64,000 bases of DNA from Arabidopsis thaliana (taxonomy: Eukaryota; Streptophyta; Magnoliopsida; Brassicales; Brassicaceae): contig NC_003076.8 of assembly GCF_000001735.4 (NCBI RefSeq), forward strand, positions 16,061,835 to 16,125,834. Reading direction: 5' to 3'. The translations under genes were made by a program, and so were the position numbers. Positions within the stretch are counted from its first letter, which is position 1. Each line of letters opens with the position of its first letter. Of the stretch, positions 1-8,567 are shown piece after piece. The notes below the pieces were generated by a model that was not told the origin of the DNA, did not search any database, and saw nothing but the letters and a program-made list of their open reading frames with translations.

Positions 1-121
1 AATGATATATCTCAAAAGTCACAATATATATGGAAAAGTGAAACAAAAAAAAAACCTATAAAACCATAATCTCTCAGTTGATTAAAAACACCATTATCTC
101 TCAAGTCTTAATACGAAAACA

Positions 122-511
122 ATGGAATCCAAGAGATCATCATCTTCTCCTCTACTAATTTTGATTACCACCATCATGATCATATTCATCATTTCTGGTT
201 AGTCCTCGTCGTTTTTCAATAACAAATTGATAATCATGTTTATATTTGACATAGTTTTTTTTTTAATCCGAATCTGTTTTAGATTGGCCAAGACTACTCA
301 CATGCATATATTTCTTCAAACTAACGCTTCTGTCTTTGCAGGACCTAAATCTGTCGATGCAGATTGCAAACACCCGGTTGGACCGTACACGGACTCATGC
401 TTTACGGATTGCGTATCTGGAAAATATGGATATAATTATGAATCCGCTTTTTGTAGCCGTGACGAGACCGGAACTTGTAAAATATGTTGCTGCGAACTTA
501 TCAACGAATAG
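122..511 (+). CDS. Defensin-like secreted cysteine-rich peptide (probably AT5G40155)
   Basis: Two exons, 122-197 and 342-511, joined across a 144-nt GT-AG intron, give about 82 residues. Exon 1 encodes a short charged start followed by a strongly hydrophobic Leu/Ile/Met/Phe run, a typical secretory signal peptide ending near the splice junction. Exon 2 encodes the mature part with eight cysteines, three of them consecutive near the end (KICCC). The signal-peptide exon followed by a cysteine exon is the usual architecture of plant defensin-like (DEFL) genes. Such peptides are exported to the cell wall space and act in defence or cell-to-cell signalling; which applies here cannot be read from sequence. 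An in-frame continuation without splicing fails because exon 1 runs into a TAG directly after the donor. The next gene, EMB506, lies on the opposite strand, tail to tail. Confidence 0.85.
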
Positions 512-891
512 GTGCATATGCATTTGCATGTTTCAATGTATGGTTGGTAACAAAAAAAAAAAGATGTGGAGAAAGAGAACAAATTATATACTTGTCTTCC
601 CTATTTTAAAGGCAATGCATAACCCTTAAAATTATTATTTACTTGCACAATCTTGCAATGCTTGTAATTTAATATATATGACATAACAATGTGTATCTTT
701 GTTATGCACATTATGATACACACACCCGAATAACAAGTTCATCCACGAATATATAAAAGCAGTAATTACAAACTCAATCGGGTTTCTTCTACCTTAACCA
801 CTTATACCGGTGTAGATTACAATCAAACCAAGCAATGGCAAATGCAGTTTAGTAATCTCAACCTGATCATTCAAAATCTCACCAGCTCTTT

Positions 892-2467
892 CTATATATC
901 CCCGGTGGGCATAATCTTCAATAGCTTGACCAGATCATATGACTTGAAATCTCTTCCAAAGCACAGAGCCAAGTCCAAAGCTAATTTCCCATCCTGAAAA
1001 GACAGCAAGAAACCAAAACCAAATTGATCTGTTATCGAACAAAAACAAACTAACTATTCATATACTCTCAGTTTTTCTCTACACATATTTTCGCCATTAA
1101 CACCTTTGTTCGTCTTGTTTTATCAGCACCATTGGTCAACAATATCTTTGTAATGTCTCGATTTCGGCTTTGTACAGCTATATGTAACGGAGTCCATCCT
1201 TCCTGTAAAACAAAGAAAGTTTCATCGAATCAAAATCAGAAATTTTTTAATGGCTTGAGATAAGCTTTTAGTTGCTACTAAGTACTAACATTATCTGCAA
1301 CATTGACGTCTACATTGTACTTGAATAGTAGTTTTACAGTCTGCAAGGCTCCAACTTGAACTGCATAATGAATCGGAGCTGCACCGTCCTGTATCTTTGA
1401 ACAATCTGGTTAATAAAGTATGAACCTTTTCCAAATGGGTTCTACGTAAATGGAACCAGATAAGTTCTCACCCGATCTTGAAGATGCGGATTAGCTCCTT
1501 TCCTCAAAAGATGACTAATCACCGCTTCTTTTTTACCAATGATTGCTTTGTGAAGAGCGGTTTGGTTGTCCTGTTTTTGTAGATTCAGTCAGTGACATGA
1601 TAAACAATAGAAACCAGATTTGGTATGTTTAAAAGCAAACCTTGTCAACATCATCAATGTCTAGTCCGTTTTCAATAAGATTATCCATTAACTGAATCTG
1701 CATTGACAGAGCAAGTGTCTGAAGTGGCTTCCAACTCTTCTGCAGATTCCATATTTACACAATAAGTATACAAACCAAGTGAATCAAAACCACTACACTC
1801 GTAGCAATATGATCACAGATTGATATGCATATAAGAGATACTGAAGAAAATCACATGAAAACTTACTGTTGAGATCATCTTGAGATTTGGTTTCTCATTT
1901 TGCTGAAGAATTACTCTTTCTTCAGGTTCAAGAAGTTGTTCAACCTCTGCAAATACTCAAGCCCATGTAAAGCAATGATACACATTCACACACAAAAGTA
2001 CTAACTTTGAAACTATTCCAGTTCTTCATACTAAAAGAGTGATCTTTTACACACAATTCGGATAAAAATAGTAAAGTGAGAGACTTTAAAGAAGAACCTT
2101 TTGCAAGCTCTTCCTCGTAGTTGTCTGTAGTAGTAAGCTTTTGTACTCTCGAGTCATCTTCCCAATCACTCTCGTTATCTAAATCATTCCCAATACCATC
2201 TTCTTCTTCTCCTTCATATTCGTTTTCACTGTCGCTACCATCATCTGGATCTTCCCAGAATTCATGTTTGGATTGCACGGAAGGTGTTCGACGATTTGTC
2301 TCAGTGAAACTGCGAGTTCTGGCCGTGGATTGTCTCTTGACGGAGCTTCCTCGGACACTTGTGGAGAGACAGTACACGATTTTCGATTTGCAATTGACAG
2401 AATCAGAGATGGGTAATCGTGGAAGTAGACAAGTTTGTGGAGGGATGGATAAAACCGAAGAGACCAT
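892..2467 (-). CDS. EMB506: EMB506, chloroplast ankyrin-repeat protein (315 aa)
   Basis: Seven exons on the minus strand: 2467-2098, 1946-1867, 1739-1641, 1570-1472, 1388-1290, 1202-1104 and 993-892, giving 948 nt and 315 residues. Residues 1 to about 60 are Ser/Arg/Thr-rich and look like a plastid transit peptide, followed by an acidic Asp/Glu tract at about 70-105. The C-terminal half is ankyrin repeats with [20 protein letters not shown] and [10 protein letters not shown] starts. Exons 3 to 6 are each exactly 99 nt in phase 0, that is one 33-residue unit per exon. EMB506 is known to be needed for embryo development past the globular stage and to pair with the ankyrin protein AKRP in plastids. 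Identification rests on sequence recognition and the matching length. The start at 2467 is the first ATG of a long open exon. Confidence 0.93.
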
Positions 2468-3344
2468 TGCAATTTAAAAGCTGTTCTGGCTTTTGCTTCA
2501 ATTGGGCATATCTTTGGAAGTGTCATTCTGTTTCATATTAGGATGTTTATTTTGTTTCACAATATAAAATGTTATAAACAAAAAATAAAATAAAATCATT
2601 AAAACTATTTTAAATTTATATACTTTGTAACTACAGTAAATATTTTTATTGGCCAAACTCTATTTAACTAAATATTAAAATTATGTTTTTTTAATGTATA
2701 TAAAAAAATTAGTTTTTTAAACTTTGTATTTTTAGCAAATACATCATAGATTTTCTTGTTTAGTATTAAATTATAATCCCAAAAATTATTTTTACTGGGA
2801 TTTTATTTGTTTTAAACCTGTGTCATAGGAATTATTATATTATAATATTAAATAAACACTAAATAAACAGAAAATATATTTTTCTTTTACATTTTTTATA
2901 GTTAATTAAAAAGAATAAAAGATACACAAATCTCAGCAAATATAGTGGGTTTTAAGAAATAGCTTGCTAAATGAAATAATATCACTCTTGTTGGAACTTA
3001 ATAATCTATAATATTAATAATTAACGAATCTAAAAAAAACTATAAAATATAATATATATATATTTTTTTATATGTGCTCAAGCTAATAATATAACAAGTA
3101 CTTTACAAAATAACAGAGTACATTAGTCTTGAAATAGAAAGAGTAGTTCAAAGTGTGTATACTAAACAAGCAAGCATTTGAGCAACATTTAAAGTTTACA
3201 AAGTCTGTCTAATACGAAACAGATTAACCAGAAAATCAAAGCTGTGTTGTTAGTTTATCGTCAAAGCCCAAAAAGCAAAGAGTAGTAAACTGATTATTTT
3301 ACATATGATTCAACACCAAAATGAAGAAGAAGAAACAATACATC
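2468..3344. other. AT-rich intergenic stretch
   Basis: This lies between the 5' end of EMB506 and the 3' end of RLP54. The first 100 bases should hold the EMB506 promoter and leader. The rest is very AT-rich with poly-A/T runs. I see no coding frame, RNA gene or clear repeat in it. Confidence 0.6.
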
Positions 3345-5723
3345 TCAAAGTCGAAACAACTTATAGAACAAGACCGGTTTGTATCGAGCAAAGGCTTGTC
3401 CGATCGCCAGTCCAAACAACACTCCGGGTCCATAGCCTATCGCAGCTGCTTTCCAGTTCAACGCATGTTCTTGCTTTGGTAGTTCTTGCTCTTGTGTATG
3501 TGGTGTTGATGGTACTCCATTTCCCCTTAAACAACTCTCTTGAAGAGGAAGACCACAAAGATTGATATTCCCTTCAAAGGAGGATTTAGGTTGCCCTCCA
3601 ACCTGTGTACTCTGTGGTATTTGGCCGGTGAGTCTGTTATGTGACATGTTAACATATCCCAAAAACGTCAGCTCTCTTAGCTCTTGAGGTATATTTCCAG
3701 AGATTCGGTTTTGAGATAGATCCAATGACTCGAGTTGTTTAAGTTTGGCCAACGACGATGGAATACGACCAGTGAAAGAGTTGTTAGATAAGTCCAGAAC
3801 AATCAACGATTTCAAATCACCTATTGATTCTGGAATCTGTCCTTCAAAACTATTTCCTGAGAAATCTATCGACGTGTATGTATCTGGAATCTTTCCCAAC
3901 TCTATGCTTCGTCCTTTTATTCTCAAATGAATGGAAGGATAAGACCAAAGCGGGGTCTCATATTTAGAGTGTTCATCTCCTGTGTACTCTGGCCAACGAT
4001 ATCCTTGTGGGGTATTAACCAAAGGTGCACTCCAATTCGCAAAGTAGTTTTGCGGTAGGCTCCCGTTGAAGCTGTTACGGGAAATATCAATTATCCGCAG
4101 TGCCGTAAATGAAAGAGAGACCTCAGGAGAAGAAATGGGACCGTGGAATCTGTTTGATCTCAGAACAATGATTTCAAGACGCGTCAAAGCCTTCAGCCAG
4201 AAAGGGAAAGTGTCGTTGATGTGGTTTCCTTCCACATTTAGAAACTTTAGGGTTGTGCAGTTTACTAGAGACCTTGGAAGCTTCCCACTTATTTGGTTGT
4301 GGCCAACGTCAAGTAGTACTAAGCGGTCTTCTATGTCCGGAAGTCTCCCAGTGAGGCTGTTGTTACTGAGTTTCAACGCTTCTAGTCCGAGTGACACATT
4401 TGTCAAGCATCTCGGAATTGTCCCACTGAAGTTGTTGTTTGATAGATCAAGGAGACTGAGTCGATATCTTTTGCAGAATATAAGTGGTATGCCTCCAGTG
4501 AAATAGTTATTTGATGCAGCCATGATGTTGACATAAGGTGGAATAATAGGAAAAGATCCTTTGAAGGCATTTGAACTCAAATCTAACTCCGAAATCGACG
4601 AATTGAGGATTATTTTTGGCGTACCTTCCAAGGAATCAAAGGAGTTGCGTGAGAGATTTACATGGAGCATAGAAGGCAGAGTCCATAACAACTCAGGCAC
4701 TTTTCCTTTAATTCTATTATTGGAAATGTCTAACCACCATAATCTTTGTAAGTCCTTAATAAACATCGGGAACTCGGTGATGTTGCAGCTCGACAAGTCT
4801 AGATGTGTCAAATTTTCTGAACCGGTACCAACCACTGAAACACTATTTCCGGAAAGATCCAAACGCACTAGAGACTTGAAGAGCAAGAAATCAAAGTTGA
4901 ATGTGTAGGGTGTCTTCTGAAAAGATAAGTCAATTTGTATGAGGTTGGCTAATTTTGAGATAGGTTCTAGGATTCGATGACTCATAAGGTTATAAGCCAT
5001 GTCTAAAATTAAAAGTTTAGAGGTTGCAGAATAATTTATATTCTCAAGAGGGTCACTAAGATGGTTTTGGCGTAGGTTAAGAGAAACTAGAAAAGGCATG
5101 GTGAAGAGGTAAGAAGGAATGGCTCCAGAAAACTTATTATATGATAGGTCTATATTCTCAAGAAGGGTTAAACTATGTAGATTGGGAATACCACCGGTGA
5201 GCTTGTTATATGAAAGGTCTAAATTGGTTAACCGGCTTAGGTTACTTATTGAGGATGGAACTTCTCCTATAAACCCATTTTTGCTAAGATCCAAGGATTC
5301 CAAGTAGGTCAGTCTACCAAATCCAGAGGGTATAGGGGACGAGTCAAAATGATTTTCAGAGAGATCGAGGTACCTGAGGTGTTGGAATCTGAAGAGGCTA
5401 CTATTAGCCTTGAGACTAGTAAGACATTGACGACCAAGGGACAGCTCCTTCACCACACCGGTCTCGCTATCAAAGGAAACCCCACTAAAGGAGTCAGAGT
5501 CTTTGGTCCAGGAGCTTATATTTGCTCTAGTGTCCATTCGACCAAAGTAATCGAGTTTCCAAGTGAGGTCGCAGTTGAAGGATGGAAACTCATTCTTCAA
5601 TTCCAACAGAATCTCAACTTGATCGCGTGGGAAAGGAAATGGTAGAGTGTAAACTGAATCGCTGGTCACAAAGACGCAACAGAAGAAACAAGTTATGAAG
5701 AAAACGGCCAAATTCGATTTCAT
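3345..5723 (-). CDS. RLP54: Receptor-like protein with extracellular LRRs (RLP54, 792 aa)
   Basis: This is a single uninterrupted exon. I start at the ATG at 5723 because a hydrophobic signal peptide (about residues 1-23) follows at once; the frame is open further upstream but has no better ATG. After an LRRNT-like segment with paired cysteines come roughly two dozen leucine-rich repeats of the plant type (LxLSxNxLxGxIP), broken by a non-LRR island near residues 590-630. A cysteine cap (CGLPLQESC) precedes a short acidic/Gln-rich stretch and one transmembrane helix (AAAIGYGPGVLFGLAIG). About 13 basic residues remain in the cytosol and there is no kinase domain. That is the layout of RLPs, cell-surface immune or developmental receptors that signal through partner kinases such as SOBIR1. 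The ligand of this one is unknown to me. No frameshift or early stop is present. Confidence 0.92.
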   Translation of the reverse strand: MKSNLAVFFITCFFCCVFVTSDSVYTLPFPFPRDQVEILLELKNEFPSFNCDLTWKLDYFGRMDTRANISSWTKDSDSFSGVSFDSETGVVKELSLGRQCLTSLKANSSLFRFQHLRYLDLSENHFDSSPIPSGFGRLTYLESLDLSKNGFIGEVPSSISNLSRLTNLDLSYNKLTGGIPNLHSLTLLENIDLSYNKFSGAIPSYLFTMPFLVSLNLRQNHLSDPLENINYSATSKLLILDMAYNLMSHRILEPISKLANLIQIDLSFQKTPYTFNFDFLLFKSLVRLDLSGNSVSVVGTGSENLTHLDLSSCNITEFPMFIKDLQRLWWLDISNNRIKGKVPELLWTLPSMLHVNLSRNSFDSLEGTPKIILNSSISELDLSSNAFKGSFPIIPPYVNIMAASNNYFTGGIPLIFCKRYRLSLLDLSNNNFSGTIPRCLTNVSLGLEALKLSNNSLTGRLPDIEDRLVLLDVGHNQISGKLPRSLVNCTTLKFLNVEGNHINDTFPFWLKALTRLEIIVLRSNRFHGPISSPEVSLSFTALRIIDISRNSFNGSLPQNYFANWSAPLVNTPQGYRWPEYTGDEHSKYETPLWSYPSIHLRIKGRSIELGKIPDTYTSIDFSGNSFEGQIPESIGDLKSLIVLDLSNNSFTGRIPSSLAKLKQLESLDLSQNRISGNIPQELRELTFLGYVNMSHNRLTGQIPQSTQVGGQPKSSFEGNINLCGLPLQESCLRGNGVPSTPHTQEQELPKQEHALNWKAAAIGYGPGVLFGLAIGQAFARYKPVLFYKLFRL

Positions 5724-5796
5724 GATATGAAGATATGAAGAAGAAATTGGTATGTATGATTTGGTCAATTTTGCAGTCTACTCTTCTAACAATCAT

Positions 5797-5871
5797 ATAT
5801 AATAAAGATAAAGAGTTATATATATAATAAAGATAAAGAGTTATATATATAATAAAGATAAAGAGTTATAT
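5797..5871. repeat. Three tandem 25-bp repeats upstream of RLP54
   Basis: Three near-identical 25-bp units (core AATAAAGATAAAGAGTTATA, starting at 5801, 5826 and 5851) lie 78-150 bp upstream of the RLP54 start codon on its minus strand. Each contains GATA and TATA-like tracts, so they lie where a core promoter would sit. Confidence 0.9.
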
Positions 5872-6070
5872 GTCACATCGCTTGCTAGGAAAATTTGAGT
5901 CTTTCAGCATGTAAATATTGACCACCACATATTTAGTTCGACCAAGACCGATACCAACCGGGTAGACAGTGGACCAATTAATCAATTTTCTAGATACTTT
6001 ATATTGTCTCTACACAAACGTTTCAATCTAGACAATTATCCAACTGTAGTCTTCTAGATATTTTTTCGAT

Positions 6071-6645
6071 CTTGTCTGTGGCAAAAAGATGAATTTCATT
6101 GGTGATTCTGTAGCCAGAAACCACATGGAGTCTCTTCTCTGCCTCCTGTCAATGGTAAGATTTTTTTTTTGGACAACATCTTATAACATAACTCCTTAAG
6201 CTTGTGACTTAAGAAATCTCGTTTCTTTGCTTTGGTTTCACAGGAAGAAACTCCGAAAGATATCTACCTCATGGCAAAGTTTCTAGTGGCCGGACTCGAA
6301 AGGACTCATGCTAAGAAGACCGGAACAGGAATCTATGATCTCGACATTGACAAGCGAGCAATGGGCAATTGATCTGCTAAATACAGACATTGCCATTGCC
6401 ATTGGAAATCTTAACATCTCAGATAGAACAGCTTGAAGATATTTAAACGTGACAGCTTAAAAAAGAAGAAGTTTGAGGTTTTGGATGTGACTAGGGTTAT
6501 GCTAATGAGACCAGACGGGCACCCGAATTCTTACTGGGGAAATAAATGGATGAAGGGTTTCAATGACTGTACTCACTGGTGCTTGCCTGGACCAATCAAT
6601 GCCTGGAGCGAGTTTCTCATGGCCATACTCAGACAACTCAGGTAA
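6071..6645 (+). pseudogene. Decayed TBL (trichome birefringence-like) polysaccharide O-acetyltransferase (probably AT5G40180)
   Basis: Three pieces of a TBL protein lie in order. The GDS block (FIGDSVARNH) is in 6071-6154, followed by an apparent intron 6155-6243. A middle piece (FLVAGLERTHAKKTGTGIY) is in 6244-6372. The C-terminal part with the DxxH motif (DCTHWCLPGP) is in about 6420-6645. TBL/PMR5 proteins are Golgi type II membrane enzymes that O-acetylate wall polymers, using the GDS serine and DxxH pair. Here the N-terminal TBL domain is missing, a large central part between the pieces is deleted, the middle piece runs into TGA at 6370, and further stops (TAA, TGA) lie between 6440 and 6462. 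The two catalytic motifs survive but are not in one reading frame. This is a dead copy; the intact parent must be elsewhere in the genome. Confidence 0.85.
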
Positions 6646-7080
6646 ATCTTGAGGATAAGAAATTTTAAAAAGTATAAGGTGATGTCTTAATTCAATTCTC
6701 ATTACAACCTTTAGTTATATGTGTAAGAAAGAGAAGACACATATTATTTACAGGACATATACAAAACTGCACATACCTGGCATTGTTTAATGTATTCATG
6801 ATCATAGCCTGCAAAAAAACATTGAGCAGAGGAATAACAGTTTCCACCATTCTTAGTGTTCATGTGAAGACATGAAACATAAAAATTTCCTGTGATCTTC
6901 CTAAGAATCTCAAAGTGCATAAACTCAAAATGATGACACAGAAACCAAACGGAAATTTTCATTCAACGGATCATAGCGATCTAAAAGACCACCTTGAACA
7001 GTCCTTGTCCCAAACTCCAGAGACTAAAAATTACAGAGAATTGAGACAGAAATAGTAACAGCTAACTTACTCACCAACCA

Positions 7081-7418
7081 TGACTACAACACAAAGCCTC
7101 AATTGTATCCTAACTCTTAACTCTAGCTATCATAACACAATTCAGATCGAAACACACATCGACAAAAGATGAGAACATAATAAGAGAAGTGAGAAAGGTG
7201 AGATTGATAAATAGCAATTCTCCAACTATTCCTTAGAAATATCCGAGTTCAACAGTAAAGACATAAAACACATATCATAGGAACTTCTAAAGATATCGAC
7301 TTTGACTACAACACAGAGCTTCTATGTGTTCTAGTAGTTAACTCTAGCAATCAAAACATCATTCAGATAGATAAATAGCAAATTCTCCAACTATTCCTTA
7401 GAATTCAACAGTAAAGTT
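7081..7418. repeat. Diverged tandem duplication downstream of the 2H-like gene
   Basis: Two related blocks, 7081-7262 and 7302-7418, share GACTACAACACA, TTAACTCTAGC and AATTCTCCAACTATTCCTTA in the same order. They lie just past the 3' end of the minus-strand gene at 7464-8015. The stretch 6660-7080 shows nothing I can name. Confidence 0.7.
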
Positions 7419-7463
7419 CGAAGCTTTACATAGAGAAATTACATAAAAACCAACAACAACAGA

Positions 7464-8015
7464 TCAAGACTCCAAAGTGTTACCAAGAGGAAATGAGAAG
7501 ACTTCACGAACAGGAGAAAACTCAACGAGACCAATCTCCATACCATAACCATTCACCGGAAGCTTCAAATCTCTCAACACAGAGAAAGCCTCAGCCATAC
7601 GAGACTTAGGAACATCAAGAGCCACGGGACAAAACGGAACCCAAGAATCAACACGATACTCTTCACCAATGTCAACAGATTCTTTCTTCAACATATCACA
7701 TAACTGAGTCTGCAACTGAAGAAGCGATAGAGACGGAGTCGGAGATAGAAACAGTACGTTGTTGTCGCTAGAGAAGCTACCGATAGTAGAGAACGAGATC
7801 GAGATTGGTTCTTGCTTGGATACGAAGTTTTTGATGACGGATTCGAGTCTCGTTGAATCGAAGAAGGAGGTGGAGAAGAGTGTTATGTGTGGACGAGACT
7901 CAGTGTTGATCAATTTGGTACTGATTTGACGGCGAGCGAAGACGTTCCATGCTTTCAATACTTGGTTTTCGAGTGCTGGATCGAAGTATAGCTCGATTGC
8001 GTAGCCTTCTGACAT
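7464..8015 (-). CDS. 2H-phosphoesterase-fold protein, RNA ligase/cyclic phosphodiesterase-like (probably AT5G40190)
   Basis: One exon of 183 codons on the minus strand; the ATG at 8015 is the first in frame. The fold is that of the 2H (LigT-like) superfamily, whose active members cleave cyclic phosphates on RNA ends or nucleotides with two His-x-Thr motifs. The first motif is present at residues 43-45 (RPHITLF). At the place of the second, after SWVP at about 124-127, the protein reads Phe-Cys-Pro (128-130) instead of His-x-Thr, so half of the catalytic pair is absent. No signal peptide or membrane helix is seen; it is probably cytosolic or nuclear. It diverges from DEG9 over a shared 552-bp promoter. 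It could be a binding protein rather than an enzyme. No close function is known to me. Confidence 0.88.
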   Translation of the reverse strand: MSEGYAIELYFDPALENQVLKAWNVFARRQISTKLINTESRPHITLFSTSFFDSTRLESVIKNFVSKQEPISISFSTIGSFSSDNNVLFLSPTPSLSLLQLQTQLCDMLKKESVDIGEEYRVDSWVPFCPVALDVPKSRMAEAFSVLRDLKLPVNGYGMEIGLVEFSPVREVFSFPLGNTLES

Positions 8016-8567
8016 TTTATTCCAAGTCGGAATTGAAGATCGGAGATGGAATTGAAGATGGATCGCGATCGGAGACAGAAGGAAGATGGTGGAGTAAGAG
8101 AGATCGATTTACTCAAAAAGGGAAAGTGAGAACATCATCAAATTTCAGATTTGGTTTGTGCATTTTAACCGATCCTAACCGAATCGAACCGAACCAACTC
8201 TAAATCCAACTTTATTAAATTCGGTTTGAGTTCAGCAACAAATTACGAATCTCTGTAACTAACTAATTATGGTTTAGACTTTTAAGATGAAGACCAACAA
8301 GGCCAAGTTTGTGGTTTTAACCTAATGATGGCTTGGGTTAACATAATTATAATTCAGTAATTAGAAGCCCAATATCGTTATTGGGCCTAACTTCAGGCCC
8401 ATTTGTCTTATATTCAGGCACGACGGGACAATGATCGCCGTTTCTTACAACCACTCTCCGATTATAAACCCTAGCCGCGTCTTCTTGCAAATTTCAATTT
8501 CAATTTCACTGAGAAGTTACAATCCAGAGGAAAAGATTATCTTTTTCCTTCTGGGTTGAGGGAAAAG
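8016..8567. promoter_or_regulatory. Bidirectional promoter with site II motifs and a telo-box
   Basis: This is the 552-bp gap between two divergent start codons. It holds TGGGCC at 8382-8387 and GGCCCA at 8396-8401 (site II, the TCP-factor type found in growth and housekeeping genes). A related GCCCAA is at 8367-8372, and a telo-box AAACCCTA is at 8466-8473, about 95 bp before the DEG9 start. Site II plus telo-box is the usual signature of genes active in dividing cells. Confidence 0.65.

Noticed and set aside
4066-5645. Several plus-strand open frames of 60-150 codons
   Set aside because: They are antisense shadows of the RLP54 leucine-rich repeats; the periodic LRR codons leave the complementary strand open.
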